NCBI GenBank assembly: GCA_903940375.1 | Contig: CAJAKT010000196.1 | Coordinates: forward strand, 1-7,461 | Direction of reading: 5' to 3' | DNA from: an uncultured bacterium | GTDB taxonomy: Bacteria; Actinomycetota; Actinomycetes; S36-B12 | DNA: 7,461 nt | In this document: positions 1 to 5,622 of the stretch, piece after piece | Numbering within the stretch: the stretch's first letter is position 1 | Layout of the letters: each line of letters opens with the position of its first letter | The notes under the pieces: model-generated | The model's input: the letters and a program-made list of their open reading frames with translations, nothing else | Told to the model about the DNA's origin: nothing | The model's database searches: none | Made by a program: the position numbers and the translations under genes

Positions 1-1046
1 AGGTTGCGCGGCCACCAGCTCGTCCGCTCGCGGGATTCCTCGGCCCTCTCGCGGGCATACTCGACCGGCAGGTCTCCTTGCGGCAGGGTCGCCATCCAGG
101 CGTCGATGCTGGCTGCAGGATCGTCGACCGGCGGGGCGATGGGATGGGTGATGCCCTGCGCGGCGATGTAGTCCAGCAGCTCACCGACCCGATCCGTCTC
201 CACATCCTCCAGTCCGGCTGACCGGCAGGCCGCCTCGAGGGCTGACTGCCCGTCCGCTCGCGTGATGCACCCACCCGCGATTCCTCTCCCCACCAGCGGA
301 ACGGCCTCCAGCGCCAGGGCGTTCCACCTGCCCCCCGATGGCGTTCCCGTCACCACCTCGCAGGCCCGGCGCAGCACCGCCGATCCGTAACGCTCGACCC
401 TCCCCGCATCCACGGCCACGACTGGCGCAGTGAAGAGGGACCGCACCCGCTCCGGCTCGGCCGTGACCTTGTCGTACCAGGTCGGCCAGTCCACGCTGCC
501 GGCCACCACCCCGTCCTCCAGTGGAGTCACCCACTGGTACGTCGCGCCCGAGACGTGCAGGGAGGGAGGGGCGACGACATACCCACCGACCCCCTTGATC
601 TCCACGCCCGCGGGCAGCCCGCGCTTGCCGGATGGCACCGTCTTGCGGCCTCCGGGGAAGCAGTACAGGTGGAAGCCTCCCGCGTTGCGGCCCGTCATCA
701 CGATGGCCCGATGCTCGGGGGATCCGACCTGCGCGGTGAACTCCTTCCACGCCTGCGCGGCCCCGTCGATGTCCACGGCGTCGAACGTGTCGCCGGTGGG
801 CAGTCCGATGTTCGCGTAGGGCCACCTCGCCCACCAGGACCGCACCTGCGCCTCGTCCTGGCTGGCGTCGTGCAGCCCGCGGACAGTCAGCGGATGCTTG
901 GCAGCGCTGGGACAGTCGGCTCCGGCCGGGCAGGCGCACTCATGCCCGACCGGCCACCAGAGGGGGAACACGGCCATGCCCCGGCGGACGTACCACAGGG
1001 CGGCGGGCAGCATCGACGGGCTGGACTCGGCGGCCTCCACGGTCAT
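1..1046 (-). CDS. Bifunctional DNA primase/polymerase (Prim-Pol, archaeo-eukaryotic primase type), 3' end missing
   Basis: The reading frame is open from ATG 1046 to the left edge (348 full codons, no stop), so the C-terminal part is missing. The first 170 or so residues match the phage and plasmid Prim-Pol domain, which makes RNA or DNA primers and extends them at the replication fork. Visible motifs are a Cys-rich insert (C37, C39, C45, then KHP at 50-52 and GLHDAS at 57-62), the metal-binding DxD at D92/D94 (VDIDG), the GxH-type motif at G124-F-H126, and E149-I-K151 followed by GGYVVAPPS, the usual third motif. The family commonly carries a helicase domain or is followed by a helicase; that part would lie outside the window. 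The ATG sits in an ATGA overlap with a possible 8-codon leader and has only a weak AAGG in front of it, so its translation may depend on coupling. A promoter was not seen. Confidence 0.9.
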   Translation of the reverse strand, partial: MTVEAAESSPSMLPAALWYVRRGMAVFPLWWPVGHECACPAGADCPSAAKHPLTVRGLHDASQDEAQVRSWWARWPYANIGLPTGDTFDAVDIDGAAQAWKEFTAQVGSPEHRAIVMTGRNAGGFHLYCFPGGRKTVPSGKRGLPAGVEIKGVGGYVVAPPSLHVSGATYQWVTPLEDGVVAGSVDWPTWYDKVTAEPERVRSLFTAPVVAVDAGRVERYGSAVLRRACEVVTGTPSGGRWNALALEAVPLVGRGIAGGCITRADGQSALEAACRSAGLEDVETDRVGELLDYIAAQGITHPIAPPVDDPAASIDAWMATLPQGDLPVEYARERAEESRERTSWWPRN

Positions 1047-1051
1047 GCGCC
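1034..1051 (-). repeat. Junction repeat at the primase start (18 bases, 17 identical to 3264-3281)
   Basis: Reads GGCGCATGACCGTGGAGG on the minus strand and spans the stop/start overlap of the leader and primase. The partner copy differs by one base. Confidence 0.6.
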
Positions 1052-1069
1052 GACCTTGCACTCGATCAC
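1043..1069 (-). CDS. Possible 8-codon leader cistron coupled to the primase
   Basis: A GTG at 1069 is preceded, at a 6-base spacing, by AAGGAG (1076-1081), the best-formed ribosome binding site near this junction. It opens a frame of only eight codons (MIECKVGA) that ends in a TGA at 1043-1045, overlapping the primase ATG at 1044-1046. The primase itself has a poor site. The arrangement suggests that ribosomes load here, end after eight codons and restart on the primase. It could also be the remnant tail of a lost upstream gene, or the AAGGAG could serve the primase directly at an unusually long distance. No function for the peptide itself is proposed. Confidence 0.4.
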   Translation of the reverse strand: MIECKVGA

Positions 1070-1075
1070 TGGGAT

Positions 1076-1081
1076 CTCCTT
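1076..1081 (-). promoter_or_regulatory. Strong ribosome binding site before the leader cistron and primase
   Basis: AAGGAG on the minus strand, six bases before GTG 1069 and about 30 bases before the primase ATG. It lies in the only intergenic gap of the window. Its spacing fits the GTG and not the primase start. Confidence 0.55.
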
Positions 1082-1095
1082 GGTCTGGGATGGGT

Positions 1096-1128
1096 GCCCG
1101 TCCCGGCCATCGACTGACCGGGACGGGC
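1096..1128 (-). terminator. Strong GC-rich hairpin, possible terminator or mRNA punctuation
   Basis: The arms 1096-1106 and 1118-1128 are perfect 11-base inverted complements. On the minus-strand RNA the pairing extends inward by U-G, C-G and A-U, giving a 14-pair stem closed by a 5-base loop (GUCGA). It begins ten bases after the stop of the OB-like gene and ends before the ribosome binding site of the primase. There is no run of U after it (the RNA continues ACCCAUCCCAG), so it is not a classic intrinsic terminator; U-less hairpins are proposed to terminate in actinobacteria, but it could instead reduce read-through or protect the upstream message from decay. Confidence 0.5.
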
Positions 1129-1137
1129 GGGATGCCA

Positions 1138-1554
1138 CTAGGACGGGATCGGCACGCCGAGCAGCTTCATCGCCGCCAGCTGCTCGGCGGTGAACCCGTC
1201 GGCGGCCGGCGGCGCGGCAGCCGCAGGAGCCACCCCGCCGATGACCACGTCGAAGTGCTTGAGCGTCTTGCCGCCGGATCGCTTCTCCAGCTCGGTGAAC
1301 GTCACCGTGATGACATCCCCGACGTTCGGCCGCTTCTCCGCCAGGATCGCCTTCAGCCGCACCTGCCCGGCCGTCAGCGACTTCTCGCCGTCGGCCCCGC
1401 AGTCCAGGATCAGCTCGGGGCAGGCGGTGCCGTCCTCCCAGCGGTGCACCTTGATGGCGCGGATGGTGCCGGTGACGGTGTCGCCGACGGTCTCGAACTT
1501 CACGAAGTCCGAAGCGATCAGCAGCTCCGGGTCGTCCCACACGTTCTCAGACAT
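1138..1554 (-). CDS. Small OB-like protein, possible single-stranded DNA-binding protein
   Basis: 138 residues. The ATG at 1554 is chosen because AGAGGAG lies nine bases before it (1564-1570) and because it overlaps the exonuclease stop by 8 bases (ATGTCTGA). Residues about 13-106 alternate short beta-like stretches with charged turns (FVKFETVGDTVTGTI, then GDVITVTFTELEKRSGGKTL, FDVVIGG), which looks like an OB fold. A linker rich in Ala and Pro (about 108-119) follows, then a short tail (FTAEQLAAMKLLGVPIPS). The tail is not the acidic tip seen in bacterial SSB. The position between a Cas4-like exonuclease and a primase suits a role in binding single strands during replication or recombination. 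The fold is inferred by eye, not by a family match I can name with certainty; a plain hypothetical phage protein is the alternative. It is the last gene before the hairpin. Confidence 0.75.
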   Translation of the reverse strand: MSENVWDDPELLIASDFVKFETVGDTVTGTIRAIKVHRWEDGTACPELILDCGADGEKSLTAGQVRLKAILAEKRPNVGDVITVTFTELEKRSGGKTLKHFDVVIGGVAPAAAAPPAADGFTAEQLAAMKLLGVPIPS

Positions 1555-2293
1555 GGATGGGTTCTCCTCTGGGTTGGGTTGGTACTGCGACGTGGCCGCC
1601 GCAGGCTTCCTCGGCCTCGGTGACGCCGGGGAGGTAGTGGGGGCAGTACAGGCAGAAGGCGTCGGCCGTCGGGATCATCGGCAGCGCCGCGACGCCCAGG
1701 GCCGTCGTCGTCAGGCGCAGGGCGTCCAGCCGGGCCAGGGCGTCCTCGACGACCTGCTCGTCGTAGGGCTCGGACCAGTAGAAGGAGTCCTTCAGCGCCC
1801 CCGAACGGGACCAGAACGCGATGCCGACGTCCTCGACGTGGTACCCGGCCAGGCGCAGCCCGCAGGCATAGACGTGGCCCTGGATGACGTACTGGCGGCT
1901 CGGCCCGTCCTTGCGATACCGCTTGTAGGCGGTGGCCCCGACGACCTTGTGGTCGATGACCGAGCACGTCTGGGCGTCGTACAGGTCGATGGTGCCCGAC
2001 AGGTACGTCGGCAGGTCGACCCGGATCGACGTGTGCCAGCGGGCCTCCATCCCGCGGGCGACCAGCCGGTCGTTCTCGTCGGCGAACGCGGTGTCCAGCC
2101 AGGCGTGGACGGACGTGCCGACGATGGCGGCCCACGGGTCGGAGTCGGTGTTGACCGGCGGGACGGCGAGCATCTTGTAGGCGAGCCGCCGGGCGCAGGT
2201 CGTGCCCACCTCGGACGGGCCGATGGCCGTCTGCATCGAGCGCGGCCGGGAGGTCTCATGATCCCGGACCACCGCCTTCAAGTCGGCGATCAT
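1547..2293 (-). CDS. Cas4/RecB-like PD-(D/E)XK exonuclease with Fe-S cysteines
   Basis: 248 residues from ATG 2293, which overlaps the previous stop as ATGA; the frame is open further upstream, but only this start fits the gene chain. Nuclease motifs appear in the expected order: H63 in GTSVHAW, D103 in SGTIDLYD, D114-H-K116 (VIDHK) and Q138 with Y142 (QGHVYA). Four cysteines are placed as in Cas4 and AddB-type nucleases that hold an Fe-S cluster: C33 (CARR) near the N-terminus, then C214-x2-C217 and C231 near the C-terminus. In phages such enzymes resect DNA ends to give single strands for annealing. An annealing-type protein is encoded upstream, and a small companion protein stands immediately before it. 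The ribosome binding site is weak, so translation is probably coupled. Nuclease assignment is firm; the exact polarity and substrate cannot be read from the sequence. Confidence 0.88.
   Translation of the reverse strand: MIADLKAVVRDHETSRPRSMQTAIGPSEVGTTCARRLAYKMLAVPPVNTDSDPWAAIVGTSVHAWLDTAFADENDRLVARGMEARWHTSIRVDLPTYLSGTIDLYDAQTCSVIDHKVVGATAYKRYRKDGPSRQYVIQGHVYACGLRLAGYHVEDVGIAFWSRSGALKDSFYWSEPYDEQVVEDALARLDALRLTTTALGVAALPMIPTADAFCLYCPHYLPGVTEAEEACGGHVAVPTQPRGEPIHV
1564..1570 (-). promoter_or_regulatory. Ribosome binding site of the OB-like gene
   Basis: AGAGGAG on the minus strand, nine bases before ATG 1554, inside the end of the exonuclease gene. The same AGAGGAGA core stands before ATG 2574. 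Confidence 0.65.
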
Positions 2294-2574
2294 GACTCGA
2301 CCAGGGTGAACCGGCGGGACTCGGAGGCGACGGTGCACTCGGCTACCTGCTCGGGCGTCAGCAGGCCCTGCGCCTTCTTCTGGTCGAACCGCTGCGAGGT
2401 GACGTGCGCCCACCGGACCACCGGCTGCCCGTCGACCGTCCCCACCTCGTCCTCGCCGAGGGCCTCCTCGAGGTGGACGCGGGCCGCGGCGATGACCTCC
2501 TCCGCCCGCTTCTTCTCCGCCGTCGCGGTGCGCAGGACGTCGAGCCAGCCGGTCAGGGTGTCGAGCGGGATCAT
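2290..2574 (-). CDS. Small coiled-coil protein linked to the exonuclease gene
   Basis: 94 residues from ATG 2574, with GAGGAG five bases before it (2580-2585) and an ATGA overlap at each end. Residues about 10-40 form a charged, Ala-rich helix likely to be a coiled coil. Then comes the segment VGTVDGQPVVRWAHVTSQRFD (44-64, with conserved-looking VDG and RW) and a tail SRRFTLV. Small proteins with this plan, a helix followed by a VDGxPVVRW-type segment and a SRRF-type ending, are in my recollection frequent next to phage RecB/YqaJ-type exonucleases in actinophages. That supports a partner or accessory role for the Cas4-like nuclease. No catalytic motif is seen, and the function is not known to me. 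Confidence 0.8.
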   Translation of the reverse strand: MIPLDTLTGWLDVLRTATAEKKRAEEVIAAARVHLEEALGEDEVGTVDGQPVVRWAHVTSQRFDQKKAQGLLTPEQVAECTVASESRRFTLVES

Positions 2575-2720
2575 GGTGTCTCCTCTGGAGTGGGTGTGGG
2601 CAGGAGCCATCCGGCGCGGATGGCGTGCAGGTAGAAGGTGCGGATGACCTGGCCGGGCCAGCGGGCGACGTCGGCCTCGGGCAGCAGGTAGGCGGCGGCG
2701 ACCGCCGCGGTCAGGGTCAC
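2571..2720 (-). CDS. Hypothetical 49-residue protein
   Basis: A short gene between the nuclease at 2717-3130 and the coiled-coil gene. GTG 2720 overlaps the upstream TGA (GTGA) and its own TGA overlaps ATG 2574 (ATGA), which is the main evidence that it is real. The product starts MTLTAAVAAAYLLPEADV and continues with an amphipathic stretch (VIRTFYLHAIRAGWLL) and a Pro/Thr/Glu ending (PTPTPEETP). The N-terminal hydrophobic run is short and not a convincing signal or membrane segment. It may be a small helical protein. There is no clear ribosome binding site, so coupling is likely. I do not recognise a family. Confidence 0.6.
   Translation of the reverse strand: MTLTAAVAAAYLLPEADVARWPGQVIRTFYLHAIRAGWLLPTPTPEETP
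2580..2585 (-). promoter_or_regulatory. Ribosome binding site deciding the start at 2574
   Basis: GAGGAG on the minus strand, five bases before ATG 2574. It settles the start against the much longer open frame that reaches upstream to 2889. Confidence 0.65.
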
Positions 2721-3130
2721 AGCGGGTCGCCCCAGCCCGAATGGCGCAGCCGCAGCAGGCCGTTGGCGAGTGTGCAGCAGGCCGGGAGCGGCCCGACCGG
2801 GAACGTCTCCGTCCACCAGAACTCCCACCACTCCACCCGGCCGGTGCCGTAGGCGTTGCGCTGGACGACCAGGGCGGTGACATCGGCACGGGCGTTCACC
2901 CGCTCCGTCTCCGCCTCCGCCAGCCACGCCATCTTCTGGTTGTAGGACGCGGTCGCCGCGGCCTTGCCGGACTTGACCTCGAGGATCGCCCCGACAGTGA
3001 GCAGCACGTCGCCCTCGTCGTAGCGGCCCTTCTGGACTCGACGGTCGGCCAGGGGGAAGCCGTGCTCGCGGGCGTAGCGGACCACCGCCGTCTCCCCGGC
3101 CGTCCCGATCTGCTTCGACCTGTTCGTCAC
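2717..3130 (-). CDS. PD-(D/E)XK nuclease, Holliday-junction-resolvase-like
   Basis: 137 residues from GTG 3130 (GTGA overlap with the gene before). The start MTNRSKQIGTAGET and the motifs match a nuclease group common in actinophages and often labelled Holliday junction resolvase or endonuclease: E13 in the first helix (GTAGETAVVRYARE), D29-R-R (ADRRVQKGRYDEGD) leading to D41, and E51-V-K53 in LEVKSGK, which together form the catalytic PD-(D/E)XK site. The segment AWLAEAETERVNARADV (about 69-85) is also typical. The family cuts branched DNA formed during replication or recombination. The C-terminal 35 or so residues, rich in Trp and Leu (WWEFWWTE), look less conserved. The nuclease core is well supported; junction resolution is inferred from the family and from neighbouring recombination genes. 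Confidence 0.85.
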   Translation of the reverse strand: MTNRSKQIGTAGETAVVRYAREHGFPLADRRVQKGRYDEGDVLLTVGAILEVKSGKAAATASYNQKMAWLAEAETERVNARADVTALVVQRNAYGTGRVEWWEFWWTETFPVGPLPACCTLANGLLRLRHSGWGDPL

Positions 3131-3276
3131 CCCGCCACCCCGAGATCCTCAGCGCACTGCTGCGCGGCGTCCTGGAACAGCCGGTTCGTGCTGATGGTGT
3201 CGATCTCGGTCGGGTCAAAGCCGTCCTGCCAGACCAGCACCTTGGCGATGAGATTGATGGTGTCCTCGACGGTCAT
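3127..3276 (-). CDS. Hypothetical 49-residue protein
   Basis: ATG 3276 overlaps the stop of the zinc-ribbon gene (ATGA) and has GGAGG ten bases before it (3287-3291); its TGA overlaps GTG 3130. A longer frame reaching 3333 exists, but it would overlap the zinc-ribbon gene for 57 extra bases and lacks these signals. The product begins MTVEDTINLIAKVLVW and carries an acidic middle (FDPTEIDTIS) and a helical end (FQDAAQQCAEDLG). It is soluble and acidic, with no motif I recognise. Its first codons and the bases before them closely resemble the primase start at 1046. Confidence 0.65.
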   Translation of the reverse strand: MTVEDTINLIAKVLVWQDGFDPTEIDTISTNRLFQDAAQQCAEDLGVAG

Positions 3277-3281
3277 GCGCC
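3264..3281 (-). repeat. Junction repeat at the start of the 49-residue gene (17 of 18 identical to 1034-1051)
   Basis: Reads GGCGCATGACCGTCGAGG on the minus strand and spans the overlap of the zinc-ribbon stop and the next ATG. Both upstream frames end in Gly-Ala and both downstream proteins start MTVE. Confidence 0.6.
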
Positions 3282-3416
3282 TAGCACCTCCGTGATCTGC
3301 TTGCGCAGCCCAGCAACACGGCACGTCGGGCACGGTCGGTAGTCCTCATGCGCCCACACCCAGCCGCCGCACCCACCGCAACGGCTAATCCAGCGCAGCG
3401 ACCGGCGGCGCGTCAC
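3273..3416 (-). CDS. 47-residue zinc-ribbon protein
   Basis: A tiny gene fitted exactly between the methyltransferase and the next small gene: GTG 3416 overlaps the methyltransferase TGA (GTGA) and its TGA overlaps ATG 3276 (ATGA). GAGG lies about seven bases before the GTG. The product has two CxxC knuckles, C13-G-G-C16 and C29-P-T-C32, separated by twelve residues with W19 and W21, a layout that fits a single four-Cys zinc ribbon. The N-terminus is strongly basic (MTRRRSLR) and the C-terminus is helical (GLRKQITEVLGA). It probably binds nucleic acid or a protein partner. Its placement directly behind the helicase and methyltransferase raises the possibility that it serves them. The specific role is unknown. 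Confidence 0.75.
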   Translation of the reverse strand: MTRRRSLRWISRCGGCGGWVWAHEDYRPCPTCRVAGLRKQITEVLGA

Positions 3417-4315
3417 GACTCGTCCTCGTCAAACAGCGTCGGGGCGTCCATCTCCAGTTCAAGGGCGCGCAGATTAGCGACGGCGGTGCGCCAGTAGGAG
3501 GGCTTCAGCTCAATCGCCAGCGCTTTGCGCCCGAGTCGGACGGAGATGTACGGCTCAGATCCGATGCCGCCAAACGGGGAGAACACGGTCTCGCCGGGGT
3601 TGCTCCACAGCCGCACGACGCGCTCGATGAAGTCGAGTTGGAGCGGGCAGATGTGGCGCTCGTCTGCCGAGTCGCGGGCCACGCGGGCGTTGAGTGTGTT
3701 CGTCTCGCGGATGTCGAGCCACACGGGCCGCGCCCACTCGATCCATTCCTCATTGCTCACGTCGTTCTTGATCTGGACGGCGTTCTCGCCGGGCTTGCGG
3801 AACAGCAGCAGGTAGTCGGCGAGCGCGGGGCGGGTCATGGAGGAGTCGCGATTCTTCGTGACGAACATGAGCGCCTGAGCCTTCGTGCGTATCGCCTGAG
3901 CCTGCGGGTCCTTATCGATGGTGACCTCGCCGTGGAAGATCCAGCCGTTATCCATATAGGCCGCGATGACCTGACCGCGAAAGTCCGTCATGCCGATGAC
4001 GCCATTAGTCGTCATCGTGGTGGTGAGCTGCTGGACGTGGACGGCGCAGATTCGGCCGGGAGCGGTGATGCGCAGGTTCTCGCGGATGATGAAGCCGTAG
4101 TGCTCGAAGAACTCGCCCCGGCTCGCGGAGTTGCCAAGGTCGCGCGGACTAGGGCTGTAGGTGAACAGCGATGCGAACGGCGGCGAGTAGACGGACAGCC
4201 CGACCGAATCGTCAGGGATCTCGGCCATGCGCTCGCACGAGTCGCCGAGCATCATGCGCCAGTTGTAGCCCTCGGCGTCGTCGGTCGTGTAGAGGTCCTC
4301 GATTGACTGGCTCAT
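3413..4315 (-). CDS. Site-specific DNA methyltransferase, beta class, probably N4-cytosine or N6-adenine
   Basis: 300 residues from ATG 4315, overlapping the helicase stop (ATGA), with GAGAAGG eight bases before. The catalytic motif IV S44-P-P-F47 lies near the N-terminus, and the S-adenosylmethionine-binding motif I (FSPFGGIGS, 245-253, continuing to AIELKPSYW at 267-275) lies near the C-terminus; that order defines the beta class. HICPLQ at 221-226 fits motif X. The roughly 150 residues between them hold the target-recognition part. SPPF is the form seen in M.PvuII, which makes N4-methylcytosine, so that product is favoured, but N6-adenine is not excluded. Motif I has Ser where many members have Asp, in a form I associate with phage methylases. 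Likely roles are protection from host restriction or marking of phage DNA. No cognate restriction enzyme is recognised nearby. GC is lower than in the flanking genes. Confidence 0.92.
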   Translation of the reverse strand: MSQSIEDLYTTDDAEGYNWRMMLGDSCERMAEIPDDSVGLSVYSPPFASLFTYSPSPRDLGNSASRGEFFEHYGFIIRENLRITAPGRICAVHVQQLTTTMTTNGVIGMTDFRGQVIAAYMDNGWIFHGEVTIDKDPQAQAIRTKAQALMFVTKNRDSSMTRPALADYLLLFRKPGENAVQIKNDVSNEEWIEWARPVWLDIRETNTLNARVARDSADERHICPLQLDFIERVVRLWSNPGETVFSPFGGIGSEPYISVRLGRKALAIELKPSYWRTAVANLRALELEMDAPTLFDEDES

Positions 4316-5622
4316 GCGGTGGCCTTCTCTCGGCTCAGTTCGCCGGCCGCGAGCATCTCTGCGACGAGTCCGGCGGTGATGGATGACGCCTCGCGCTCTT
4401 TGCGGGCGATGTTGGATGCGATCTGGCCCTCAAGGTCCGAGAGCACGACGTGGGCGTGGACGACGCGGGTCTGCCCGTAGCGGTAGCAGCGCCGGATGGC
4501 TTGGTAATACGCCTCGTAGGAGTCGGAGAGACCGACGAAGGCCATGCGGGCGCAGTGCTGCCAGTTGAGGCCGAACGCGGCGATGGAGGGCTTCGTGATG
4601 AGCACACGGATACGGCCGTCCGCGAAGCCGAGCAGGGCGTCGGCCTTGTCCTCGGGCGACCAGCCGCCATGCACATTGACCGAGTCGGGGATGAGTCGGG
4701 CGAGGGTCGTCGCCTCGTCGTTGAGTCCGCACCACAGCAGCCACGGCTCGTCCGGCTCGGCCATGACAAGCTCGGCCGCCTTCGCGCAGCGGGCCTCAAG
4801 TGTCTGCTTGCGGATCGCCGCCCGGCCGCCGACGCCGCCGAGGTCGGTGGCGAACAGTTGATCCTCGGGCTGGATGTCGACGGGGAGCAGGTGCGGCAGG
4901 ATCTCCAAGCCGGGCAGGTCGTAACCCTCGTCCGAGTAGCCGATGTCAGAGGGTCGGCGTAAAGCGACGGCCCATGAGGTCATCCACTTGAACATCGGCC
5001 CGTGTGCGTGCCCCTTGAGCCGCCAGCCCTGATCGGAGTCGTGGACGAAGTAGGCGGCGAGCATGTTGACGCGGGTGGAGCGCCCGAGGAACTCTGCCTG
5101 GTTGGTCAGTTCCTCAATGTCATTCGGCGCTGGGGTCGCGGTGCAGGCGAGCCGCCGGGGAGTCTCTCGGAAGTGCGCGATGAGTCGGGTGCGCGTCTTG
5201 CCGTCGGACTGCTTGAGGATGCTGGCCTCGTCAAGTACGACCGCGTCGAACAGGTCGGCGTCGAAGTGCCCGACCATCTCGTAGTTCGTGACGTATAGCC
5301 CCGGCCCGGTCATCTGCGCGGGGTCGCGGACGTAAACAGCCTCGACTCCGACGGTCGCGGCCTCGCGGACGGTCTGCGTGCAGACGGCGAGCGGGGCGAC
5401 GATGAGAGAGGTTGCGCCCGAGAGTCGTGCCCATTCGACCTGCATGAGCGTCTTGCCGAGGCCGGTGTCAGCCCATATGGCGGCGCGCCCAGTGCGGACG
5501 GCCCACGCGACGATCTCGCGTTGCCAGTCGTGGAGCCGCGGGTGTACGTCGTCGGCCCCGATGCACTCGCCGATGGTGGGCGCTAGCTGGACCTTCCGCG
5601 CAAGGAAGTCGGAGTAGGTCAT
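4312..5622 (-). CDS. SNF2-type superfamily 2 DNA helicase/translocase
   Basis: 436 residues from ATG 5622 (ATGA overlap; GGGAGG four bases before it at 5627-5632). Both RecA-like halves are present. The first has a Q-like LHDWQREIVAW (30-40), Walker A DTGLGKT (52-58), motif II D131-E-A-S134 and motif III TATPAPN (161-167). The second has FADGRIRVLITKPSIAAFGLNWQHC (motifs IV-V, 333-357) and motif VI QAIRRCYRYGQT (374-385), whose arginines complete the ATP site. This is the SNF2-like pattern; motif II reads DEAS instead of the commoner DEAH or DEGH. Such enzymes translocate on double-stranded DNA. Phages often pair one with a DNA methyltransferase, as here, where the two genes overlap. It may remodel DNA or clear proteins for modification, replication or repair. 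All core motifs are intact. GC is lower than in the flanks. Confidence 0.92.
   Translation of the reverse strand: MTYSDFLARKVQLAPTIGECIGADDVHPRLHDWQREIVAWAVRTGRAAIWADTGLGKTLMQVEWARLSGATSLIVAPLAVCTQTVREAATVGVEAVYVRDPAQMTGPGLYVTNYEMVGHFDADLFDAVVLDEASILKQSDGKTRTRLIAHFRETPRRLACTATPAPNDIEELTNQAEFLGRSTRVNMLAAYFVHDSDQGWRLKGHAHGPMFKWMTSWAVALRRPSDIGYSDEGYDLPGLEILPHLLPVDIQPEDQLFATDLGGVGGRAAIRKQTLEARCAKAAELVMAEPDEPWLLWCGLNDEATTLARLIPDSVNVHGGWSPEDKADALLGFADGRIRVLITKPSIAAFGLNWQHCARMAFVGLSDSYEAYYQAIRRCYRYGQTRVVHAHVVLSDLEGQIASNIARKEREASSITAGLVAEMLAAGELSREKATA

Noticed and set aside
181..939. 252-codon minus-strand frame and plus frames at 430-819 and 555-1193
   Set aside because: They are shadows of the primase, which runs through 1-1046 in another frame with DxD and other primase motifs.
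1066..1110. Fourteen-codon frame from ATG 1110 inside the hairpin, ending on GTG 1069
   Set aside because: Its start is in the loop and arm of the hairpin and has no ribosome binding site, although the GTGA overlap is noted.
2294..2413. Longer N-terminus for the exonuclease, starting at 2413
   Set aside because: The extra 40 residues are Arg/Pro/Ala shadow sequence of the coiled-coil gene; ATG 2293 sits in a stop/start overlap.
1190..2647. 485-codon open frame on the plus strand
   Set aside because: It lies opposite the OB-like gene, the exonuclease and the coiled-coil gene, all with motifs or overlap signals. Its product is low-complexity Arg/Val/Gly/Asp sequence, as expected from the antisense of GC-rich genes.
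3277..3333. Longer start at 3333 for the 49-residue gene
   Set aside because: It would overlap the zinc-ribbon gene, while ATG 3276 has GGAGG and an ATGA overlap.
3638..4306. 222-codon plus-strand frame opposite the methyltransferase
   Set aside because: The minus-strand gene has all catalytic motifs; the plus frame has no domain signal.
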